Made by a program: the position numbers and the translations under genes
Notes under the pieces: model-generated
The model's input: the letters and a program-made list of their open reading frames with translations, nothing else
The model's database searches: none
Told to the model about the DNA's origin: nothing
Assembly (NCBI GenBank): GCA_009930445.1
Contig: RZYD01000188.1
Coordinates: 1-5,264 of the forward strand
Direction: 5' to 3'
Length of the DNA stretch: 5,264 nucleotides
Origin: Bacteroidia bacterium
GTDB lineage: Bacteria; Bacteroidota; Bacteroidia; Bacteroidales; BM520
Part shown: positions 1-5,264 of the stretch, one piece after another
How the letters are laid out: every line of letters begins with the position of its first letter
How positions within the stretch are numbered: position 1 is the first letter of the stretch

Positions 1-3000
1 ATAGAAATTACTTTTCCTATTGTCGACTATCAGGGAGGTAATTTTTACATGCAGGGAGGAACAACGGAGGAAGCCAAAACACTGGAATTTGGATTGGATG
101 TTTCTGAACTCCTCAACCAGATCACGCCCGGATCACCGGCCCGCTTTTTCTTTTCAGTCATCGAAGATGACCCCAACAACAGTTTCCAGGGCGAAATTGT
201 CTCCTTCTCCGTAATGGATTATACGGCCGGATTAACAGAAATCAGCTCGGGGTTCAGTCAGGTTCCCTTGGAAAACAACGATAAAACAACGGTATTCTGC
301 AATGCAACGGTTACCTATACTCCTGTTGCCATCACCACTACCGCACTTGATCCGGTGAATGCAGCGCTCCCCTATTCCTGTACCCTGCAGGCAGAAGGCG
401 GCGACACACCCTATCGCTGGAGTAAATATTATCCCTATGCAATGGAACAAACTGCCAATGCACTACCAATGACCACTGCTGAGCCGCTATCGATAACAAA
501 TCATAACAGCGGTTATGCCACAAAAACACTGGAGTTTCCATTTCCATTCTTTAACAATACCTATCAAACCCTTTACATCAGCGCCAACGGTTTTATCTTT
601 TTCGATCTGCAAAACTATCCCTGGCCCTATACACACGATAACAAAATGGTCTTTCGGGGATACCGGAAAATAGCCCCGTTGGATGCCGACCTTACTACGC
701 AGGGAGGGGGCATCTGGTACGAAGGAAACAGCGAATATGCCTTGTTCCGGTGGGAAGCCTTTTCTGAAAATGCTGACCTCCTGTCTGATTATAATTTCGG
801 GGTTAAACTCTATCCCAACGGAGATATTGAATTTCTCTATGGGGATAACAGCACCCTCAGCACAATGGAATGGTATTCGGGCATTTCCGACGGTGACTAT
901 ATCAATTTTTTGTTTTCCGGTGTTTTTGATGAAGAAGAAATACCCCAAAACAGCGGCCTTTTCTTCACTGCCCCGGATTTTTTACCCCAACTTTCCATCT
1001 CCTCCGAAGGAATTGTTACAGGAATTATTGATAATGATCAGGATGGAGTACATCTGTATGCAGCAGTTACCGACAATAACAGGATTCAGGACAGAAAATC
1101 CTTCCCGGTTACGGTACAAGGCTTACAGATGCAAACTTTCCCTCAAACACAAAATGACAGCATAATAGAATTTGGCGAACAGGTTTTTCTTGATGTAATA
1201 ATCGACAACCTGGGTGACTTTACCTACCACAATTCCTTCATGACGATTCATACCGACGATTCCCTGGTTATATTGACCGACAGCACAGAAAGTCTTGGGG
1301 TGTTACTGGCACAGGGAACAACAATGATACCCAATGCTTTTGTTTTTGAAGTGGATACACACATTCCCGACGGTCATCCGATTGATTTCTATGGCGAAAT
1401 AACCAGCGACTACGCCCCTTATCCGTTTGAATTCAGCCATATCGCCTATGCGCCTGTTATCCATATTCAAACCACCTGTTTTGTTACAGACAATAACGAA
1501 ATACTTCCTGGAGATACCGCAGTTATGGAGATCCGGGTAGAAAATTCCGGAGGTTCGGGATTAACTTCCCTGGTGAGCCAGCTTACCAACACCGACCCCT
1601 ATATAACCTTTACACCGATCATCGGACAACTGCCTGAATTGGAGCACTACTCCACCGATACGCTGAAATATTCGGTAATTGTTCGGGGGGATGCCCATCC
1701 CGGGCACCTTGATTTTTCACTACTAACGCTTACCAGTGCCGAAGAAATTTCGCTAACCGACTCCCTGTTTTTTAATGTCGGGGGAATAATGGAAGGGTTT
1801 GAGTCGGGAGATCTGAATTTTCTGCCATGGCAAACCGCCGGTGATCAAGGATGGCTTGTTCAGGAAGCAACCAGCTGGCAAGGTGACTTTTCGGCAAGAA
1901 ATAAAGCCATCACCGATAATCAACAGAGCGAACTTTTTCTCGAAATGAACATCCTTACCGGGGGTTATCTTCGCTTTGCACGAAAAGTATCCAGTGAAAA
2001 TAATTACGACTATCTGCGATTTTTTGGCAATGGCCAGGAAATGGATAAATGGGCTGGTGAAAAAAACTGGGAGGTGGTATCTTACCCCATAAGTAAAGGG
2101 CCTCAGGTTTTTCGCTGGAGATATACCAAAGACCATTCGGTGAGTACGGGTCAGGATTGTGGTTGGATCGACAACCTCTCCTTCCCGGCCTGTCAGTTAG
2201 TGGATGATGTAGTTAATGCAGGACTAAATTTGATGATTTGCGAAGGCGACAATGCACAGCTCACGGGAACAGCAGTGAACTGTGCATACGTGGAATGGTC
2301 CACCTCCGGCGATGGATTTTTTACAGTGACTGACGATGTAAATACAACATATACCCCTGGCAATCAAGATATTCAAATGCAGGGAGCCACACTTACGCTG
2401 ACCAGCTACAATGCTTTTGGCGAATCACTTTCTGATTTTGTTCTGATGGGTATTCATCCCCGGCCTGAAGTAACGGCAGGAACCGATACGGCCATCTGCA
2501 CTTCCGGAACGTATACCATAACAGAAGCAGAAGTAAACAACACCACCTCTGTGGCATGGAGTAGTTCGGGCGACGGCCTGTTTGATGCTTACCAGAGTTT
2601 ACAACCTACGTATTATCCCGGGGAAGGGGATTATACAGCCGGCCAGGTTATCCTTACGTTAACAGCAATGGGAAACAGCGCATGCAATCATACCGAATCC
2701 GATTCTTTCACCCTTTCGTTCCTTCCATTACCTGAAGCCGATGCCGGGGAAGATATTACTATCCCCTTTGGTGCCTTTACCACACTTCAGGGAAGCGTGA
2801 GCGGAGGTTCAGGCCCATGGTTATGGCACTGGTCGCCGGAAGAAATTTTCGTCGACCCCTTAGTTCAGAATCCAGAAACCGTAAATCTGGAGGCATCGGT
2901 TATTATCAGTCTGGTGGTTACAGACAGTATTACCGGCTGTACAGGTATGGATGAAATGATCATTACTGTTACAGGAGGAGCTCTGAACGTACTGGTAACC

Positions 3001-3717
3001 CTAACCCCGGAGGAAGTATGTTTGGGAGGACCCATTCAGTTGATGGCTCTTCCGGGAGGTGGATCCGGTGATTATTCGTTTGAGTGGTCAAGTATTCCTC
3101 CGGGATTTTACTCCACCGACCCCGCACCGATAGATACGCCTCTGGTAACCACCACATACAGCATTCAATTATCGGATGGCTTTAACACCATTGAAAATAG
3201 CGCGACTGCACAGGTATACCCCTTACCGGAGCCTGATCTCGGCAACGACCAGGTGGTTTGCGCCTACCATTCCACCCTGCTCACCCCCGGAATTTTTGAA
3301 AGTTATCTCTGGAGTACCGGAGCCACAACCCCATCGATTGAGGTGGATTCAACGGGTATCGGAATGAATACACAGGAATTTTGGGTACGGGTGGAAAATG
3401 AACACGGATGTTTCAAATCCGATACGGTCGCTGTTACCTTTGATCCCTGCACAGGCATTGCCCCCTCAACGAACACGACACTAAGGATTTATCCCGTACC
3501 CGCGCACAACAAATTATGGATTGAAACAACAAAGGTACCCTCTGATGCCACAATTATGATTCATGACCTTACCGGAAGAATGTTAGTAAAAAAAATACAG
3601 AAAGAAAAAGTTTCCCGGATAGCATTGGATATTTCCGCATTACAGGCCGGATACTATCTTATCACAGTAAAAACCGGAAATAAGCGCATGACCGGAAAAT
3701 TTACGATCATAAAATAA
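1..3717 (+). CDS. Large secreted multidomain protein with T9SS type A sorting domain (5'-partial)
   Basis: Seen: the frame is open from base 1 to the TAA at 3715-3717 and gives 1,238 residues with no start of its own. An ATG at 49 follows a GGAGG run, but the frame continues upstream with beta-strand-like sequence, and a start there would lack the signal peptide a T9SS cargo needs, so the true start is outside the window. Domains by residue counted from base 1: 1-105 beta-rich; 119-141 and 326-373 two halves of an Ig (He_PIG-like) fold around a nidogen-like insert; 382-471 and 486-581 CARDB/NEW3-like Ig domains; 596-730 jelly-roll/MAM-like module; 735-1149 five Ig/PKD-like repeats; 1161-1238 sorting domain. 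Known: such tails follow peptidases (C25 gingipain-like, S8, metallopeptidases) or adhesins in Bacteroidota. Inferred: exported by Sec and T9SS, then released or anchored outside the cell. No catalytic motif is visible, so enzyme or adhesin cannot be decided. The reading frame is intact throughout. Confidence 0.93.
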   Translation: MEITFPIVDYQGGNFYMQGGTTEEAKTLEFGLDVSELLNQITPGSPARFFFSVIEDDPNNSFQGEIVSFSVMDYTAGLTEISSGFSQVPLENNDKTTVFCNATVTYTPVAITTTALDPVNAALPYSCTLQAEGGDTPYRWSKYYPYAMEQTANALPMTTAEPLSITNHNSGYATKTLEFPFPFFNNTYQTLYISANGFIFFDLQNYPWPYTHDNKMVFRGYRKIAPLDADLTTQGGGIWYEGNSEYALFRWEAFSENADLLSDYNFGVKLYPNGDIEFLYGDNSTLSTMEWYSGISDGDYINFLFSGVFDEEEIPQNSGLFFTAPDFLPQLSISSEGIVTGIIDNDQDGVHLYAAVTDNNRIQDRKSFPVTVQGLQMQTFPQTQNDSIIEFGEQVFLDVIIDNLGDFTYHNSFMTIHTDDSLVILTDSTESLGVLLAQGTTMIPNAFVFEVDTHIPDGHPIDFYGEITSDYAPYPFEFSHIAYAPVIHIQTTCFVTDNNEILPGDTAVMEIRVENSGGSGLTSLVSQLTNTDPYITFTPIIGQLPELEHYSTDTLKYSVIVRGDAHPGHLDFSLLTLTSAEEISLTDSLFFNVGGIMEGFESGDLNFLPWQTAGDQGWLVQEATSWQGDFSARNKAITDNQQSELFLEMNILTGGYLRFARKVSSENNYDYLRFFGNGQEMDKWAGEKNWEVVSYPISKGPQVFRWRYTKDHSVSTGQDCGWIDNLSFPACQLVDDVVNAGLNLMICEGDNAQLTGTAVNCAYVEWSTSGDGFFTVTDDVNTTYTPGNQDIQMQGATLTLTSYNAFGESLSDFVLMGIHPRPEVTAGTDTAICTSGTYTITEAEVNNTTSVAWSSSGDGLFDAYQSLQPTYYPGEGDYTAGQVILTLTAMGNSACNHTESDSFTLSFLPLPEADAGEDITIPFGAFTTLQGSVSGGSGPWLWHWSPEEIFVDPLVQNPETVNLEASVIISLVVTDSITGCTGMDEMIITVTGGALNVLVTLTPEEVCLGGPIQLMALPGGGSGDYSFEWSSIPPGFYSTDPAPIDTPLVTTTYSIQLSDGFNTIENSATAQVYPLPEPDLGNDQVVCAYHSTLLTPGIFESYLWSTGATTPSIEVDSTGIGMNTQEFWVRVENEHGCFKSDTVAVTFDPCTGIAPSTNTTLRIYPVPAHNKLWIETTKVPSDATIMIHDLTGRMLVKKIQKEKVSRIALDISALQAGYYLITVKTGNKRMTGKFTIIK
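355..1119 (+). other. Domain: He_PIG-like Ig fold interrupted by a nidogen-like insert
   Basis: Residues 119-141 (LPYSCTLQAEGGDTPYRW core) match the opening strands of putative-Ig/He_PIG domains, which usually read LPxAxxGxPYxxxLxAxGGxxPYxW. The expected continuation (Lxxx-Gx-ITG-x-Y-xxxVTDxxxxxxxKxFxxxV) appears only at residues 326-373, as LSISSEGIVTG, then AAVTDNN and KSFPVTV. Between them lie about 184 residues (bases 424-975) rich in aromatics. They carry FPFPFF, LYISANGFIFF, IAPLDADL, FRWEAF, LYPNGDIEF and GISDG, a pattern resembling the extracellular NIDO domain and related bacterial beta-domains. The split is inferred from motif order. The insert could instead be a free-standing domain next to two unrelated Ig fragments. 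Confidence 0.6.
1144..1791 (+). other. Domain: two CARDB/NEW3-like Ig modules
   Basis: Residues 382-471 and 486-581 each start with the 'elevated/balanced' signature of these modules: IIEFGEQVFLDVIIDNLG in the first and EILPGDTAVMEIRVENSG in the second. Each then has a run about a threshold (LGVLLAQGTT; IGQLPELEHYST) and a closing strand stretch (IDFYGEIT; LDFSLLTLTS). The family resemblance is by pattern only. In Bacteroidota secreted proteins such pairs usually act as stalks between a catalytic head and distal binding modules, and that structural role is inferred here. Confidence 0.55.
1786..2190 (+). other. Domain: jelly-roll/MAM-like module, cleaved-adhesin style
   Basis: Residues 596-730 open with EGFESGDLNFLPW and continue with GWLVQEATSWQGDFSARN, LRFARKVSSENNYDYLRFF, FRWRYTKDHSVSTGQDCGW and IDNLSFP. 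This order (FESG-x-PW, SxxGxxSAR, KVSSExxYDxLxFxxxG, WxYxKDxSxSxGxDxxWIDxxxFP) is typical of the beta-sandwich modules found in Bacteroidota secreted peptidases and related to gingipain adhesin domains. The role is probably binding of carbohydrate or another surface ligand. The ligand cannot be read from sequence. Confidence 0.65.
2203..3447 (+). repeat. Five tandem diverged Ig/PKD-like repeats (protein level)
   Basis: Approximate repeat spans are 2203-2463, 2464-2730, 2731-2976, 2977-3222 and 3223-3447, each 75-90 codons. Repeats 1 and 2 are the closest pair: both have a Cys near the start, then WS[TS]SGDG[FL]F, T[TY]Y[TP]PG and LTLT, and both end near a PxPE hinge leading to AG[TE]D. Repeat 3 (PEADAGED, VSGGSGPW, WSP, NPETVNL, VTDSITGC) and repeat 4 (VCLGGPIQL, GGGSGDYSFEWSS, TTTYSI, LSDGFNT) are PKD-like. 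Repeat 5 (DLGNDQVVC, YLWSTGATTPSI, VENEHGC, SDTVAV) is the type often seen just before a T9SS sorting domain. They probably form a rigid stalk. DNA-level identity is low, so these are old, diverged repeats. Confidence 0.75.
3481..3714 (+). other. Domain: T9SS type A C-terminal sorting domain
   Basis: The last 78 residues (1161-1238) begin LRIYPVPAHNKLWIE, a YPxP variant of the usual YPNP opening. They continue with IMIHDLTGRMLV (hydrophobic strand, then D-x-x-G-[KR]), IALDISALQAGYYLITV (the LDxSxLxxGxYxxxV motif) and a Lys-rich end, KFTIIK. Known: this Ig-like domain directs cargo through the type IX translocon and is removed by the PorU sortase, which can join the mature protein to anionic LPS. 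Length and motif spacing fit the type A class well, and the domain is complete up to the stop codon. Confidence 0.93.
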
Positions 3718-3755
3718 TTAAATCATGTATTTTCGCAGTTTATAAACCTTAAGAT
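3718..3755 (+). other. Short AT-rich intergenic gap before the MBOAT gene
   Basis: Thirty-eight bases with no hairpin followed by a T run, so no intrinsic terminator is visible for the upstream gene. No strong Shine-Dalgarno site precedes the ATG at 3756, which is usual for Bacteroidota, where translation starts often rely on A-rich leaders. A TATTTTCG at 3728-3735 has one mismatch to the Bacteroidota -7 consensus TAnnTTTG but lacks a well-spaced -33 element. Cotranscription with the upstream gene is therefore possible but unproven. Confidence 0.35.
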
Positions 3756-5183
3756 ATGGTTTTTAGCAGCAGTTTATTTCTACTTTACTTTTTCCCGGCA
3801 TTTCTAATCGTCTATTTTTTGATTCGCGGGACAAAATGGAAAAACCTGTGGATATTGCTCACCAGTATTTTATTTTATGCCTGGGGGGCTCCTGATTTTA
3901 TTTTTATTGTCGTAGGATCGATCATCGCTGATTTTTATTTGGTGCAGGTGATGGATAAAACCGGTATTAAAAGGAATAAGCGGATTTTGATGGCGCTTTC
4001 AGTACTCTTGAATATCGGGTTACTGGCCTATTTTAAATACTCCAATTTTTTTATCGAGAATATTAATGCCCTGCTGGAGGCTATGGGTATGACTGCACTC
4101 CACTGGACCCAAGTGGCCTTACCCATTGGAATTTCATTTTTCTCGTTTCAAAAACTGACCTATTCCGTAGATGTTTACAGAAAAGTCCATTCGCCATTGA
4201 AACGGGTTACCGATTATGCGATGTACATTCTGATGTTTCCCCAACTCATCGCAGGCCCTATCGTACGCTTCAATGAAATTGCCGACCAGATCGAAGACCG
4301 CCGAATCAATGAAACAGCAACGAACCGTTTAACCGGATTTTTCCGTTTTATTCTGGGGTTGGCAAAAAAAGTTTTAATTGCCAATGTATTAGGAGAACAA
4401 GTAGATATTATTTTCGCTATGGATTCATCCGGGCTTACCATGGGGCTCTCCTGGATTGGAATCATTGCCTATGCTTTTCAGATTTATTTTGATTTTTCAG
4501 GTTATTCAGATATGGCAATAGGTATTGGCAGAATGATAGGTTTCGACTTTCCGGAAAACTTCAACAATCCATATATCTCTCAGAACATCAGTGAGTTTTG
4601 GCGCAGGTGGCATATCACCCTTGGGAAATTTATGAAAGATTATCTCTATATCCCGCTGGGGGGAAACAGGGTAGCCAAAAGCAAAATGTTTTTTAACCTG
4701 TGGGTCGTATTTTTAATTTCCGGATTATGGCATGGAGCCGCCTGGACCTTTGTAATCTGGGGCGCATTTCATGGCTTATTTCTGGTACTCGACCGCCTTT
4801 TTTTACTTCGTTTCTATAAAAAAATCGGGAAAATCCCCTCCATCATCCTCACCTTTATTATCACCATGGTAGGATGGGCACTGTTCAGAGCAGAGACGTT
4901 GCCTTTTGCCTGGGATTACATCGGCACTATGTTCTCTTTCAACTTCACCCCATCAGGAATCTTCTTCGAACAAAAATTCTGGACAATCCTGGTCATCGCG
5001 GCCTTTTTCAGTCTTTGGGCTGCCATACCGGGCATAGAATCCTGGCAGAACCGATTATTCTCCAAAAACCATTCGATGCGTACAGTGCTGATCATGGTGG
5101 CCTTTTCGGTGCTGTTTTTTATATTCAGTTTGGCCGCCATCACCTCTTCCGGATTCAATCCGTTTATTTATTTCAGATTTTAA
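3756..5183 (+). CDS. MBOAT-family membrane O-acyltransferase, AlgI/PatA type
   Basis: Integral inner-membrane enzyme of 475 residues, within the usual 460-520 of the family. Known role: MBOAT proteins of this branch take an acyl group, usually acetyl, from a cytoplasmic donor and pass it across the membrane for transfer to an extracytoplasmic glycan such as alginate, peptidoglycan or another exopolysaccharide. Seen: the start MVFSSSLFLLYFFPAF is typical of AlgI-like proteins and supports ATG 3756. LPIGISFFSFQKLTY lies at 122-136, FPQLIAGPIVRF at 161-172, YFDFSGYSDMAIGIG at 244-258, EFWRRWHITLGKFMKDYLYI around 280-299 and GLWHGAAWTFVIWGAFHG at 323-340. His326 is the expected catalytic histidine; His286 and His339 are also conserved in the family. 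About 11-12 hydrophobic segments are spread along the chain, and it ends FNPFIYFRF, a common family ending. The usual SGNH/AlgJ/AlgX/PatB-type partner is not visible nearby, so the acceptor polymer is unknown and no gene symbol is given. Confidence 0.94.
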   Translation: MVFSSSLFLLYFFPAFLIVYFLIRGTKWKNLWILLTSILFYAWGAPDFIFIVVGSIIADFYLVQVMDKTGIKRNKRILMALSVLLNIGLLAYFKYSNFFIENINALLEAMGMTALHWTQVALPIGISFFSFQKLTYSVDVYRKVHSPLKRVTDYAMYILMFPQLIAGPIVRFNEIADQIEDRRINETATNRLTGFFRFILGLAKKVLIANVLGEQVDIIFAMDSSGLTMGLSWIGIIAYAFQIYFDFSGYSDMAIGIGRMIGFDFPENFNNPYISQNISEFWRRWHITLGKFMKDYLYIPLGGNRVAKSKMFFNLWVVFLISGLWHGAAWTFVIWGAFHGLFLVLDRLFLLRFYKKIGKIPSIILTFIITMVGWALFRAETLPFAWDYIGTMFSFNFTPSGIFFEQKFWTILVIAAFFSLWAAIPGIESWQNRLFSKNHSMRTVLIMVAFSVLFFIFSLAAITSSGFNPFIYFRF

Positions 5184-5184
5184 T

Positions 5185-5264
5185 TTAAGGAAAAATAACA
5201 GAGGATTCCATAACAGCCAACTCTTTACGCGACAGCTGTTTCCATTCCCGTGTCAAAAAGAAAG
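5185..5264 (-). CDS. Possible C-terminal tail of a convergent gene (partial, unknown product)
   Basis: On the - strand, one frame is open from the window edge to a TAA (forward TTA at 5185-5187), giving about 25 residues that end REWKQLSRKELAVMESSVIF-P. The other two - strand frames hit stops early in this stretch. On the + strand no ATG occurs after 5183, and a GTG near 5250 has no upstream signal. The mixed charged and hydrophobic composition looks protein-like, but an open frame this short is likely enough by chance. If real, the gene converges on the MBOAT gene with a single base between the stop codons. I do not recognise the product. Confidence 0.35.
   Translation of the reverse strand, partial: FFLTREWKQLSRKELAVMESSVIFP

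Noticed and set aside
49..51. ATG 49 as the true start of the large gene
   Set aside because: Despite the GGAGG run nine to ten bases upstream, the frame is open to base 1 with protein-like sequence, and the resulting N-terminus (MQGGTTEEAK) is not a signal peptide, which a T9SS cargo requires.
487..948. 153-codon open frame on the - strand
   Set aside because: Lies wholly inside the nidogen-like region of the large gene, whose motifs are clear in the + frame; no recognisable domain in the - strand translation.
683..1165. 160-codon open frame on the + strand in another frame
   Set aside because: Overlaps the large gene completely; composition rich in Pro, Ser, Ile and Met with no domain pattern, as expected of a shifted reading of a real gene.
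1753..2136. 127-codon open frame on the - strand
   Set aside because: Antisense to the jelly-roll module, which has well-conserved motifs in the + frame; no independent support.
3728..3735. TATTTTCG as a Bacteroidota -7 promoter element
   Set aside because: One mismatch to TAnnTTTG and no TTG-type -33 element at the right distance; expected by chance in AT-rich sequence.
5232..5240. GACAGCTGT, a short palindrome-like site near the right edge
   Set aside because: The ACAGCTGT core is only eight bases, has no T run and no loop, so it is neither a terminator nor a supported operator.
5250..5264. GTG start of a + strand gene at the right edge
   Set aside because: Only five codons are visible, with no ribosome-binding signal and no recognisable sequence.

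Overview
The window reads as part of a Bacteroidota genome. The main evidence is a large secreted protein ending in a type A C-terminal sorting domain of the type IX secretion system (T9SS), a system largely confined to that phylum. The chain of Ig/PKD-like repeats before that domain, the moderate GC content and the lack of a clear Shine-Dalgarno site before the second gene fit this. A Bacteroidales/Marinilabiliales-like marine or anaerobic lineage is a guess from repeat style only.

Layout: (1) Bases 1-3717, + strand, are the 3' part (1,238 residues) of a very long gene for a secreted or surface-anchored mosaic protein. The frame is open at the left edge, so the signal peptide and any catalytic domain lie outside. 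In order, the visible part holds a beta-rich N-terminal stretch, an Ig-like fold that seems to be split by a nidogen-like insert, two CARDB/NEW3-like Ig domains, a jelly-roll/MAM-like module, five Ig/PKD-like repeats and the T9SS sorting domain. (2) A 38-base gap follows. (3) Bases 3756-5183, + strand, are a complete MBOAT-family membrane O-acyltransferase of the AlgI/PatA type. (4) The last 81 bases have no plausible + strand gene, but on the - strand they hold a short open frame that may be the C-terminal tail of a convergent gene, with one base between the two stop codons.

Working together: the first protein would cross the inner membrane by Sec and the outer membrane by T9SS, then be released or attached to the surface. 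The MBOAT protein would pass acyl groups across the inner membrane to an extracytoplasmic polysaccharide. The short same-strand gap permits cotranscription, but nothing shows that the two share a pathway. No RNA gene, CRISPR array, insertion sequence, attachment site or convincing terminator was seen. Most of the window is ordinary Bacteroidota surface biology, and I see no clear sign of an undescribed system. The most unusual points are the apparently split Ig domain and the MBOAT gene with no visible SGNH-type partner downstream.
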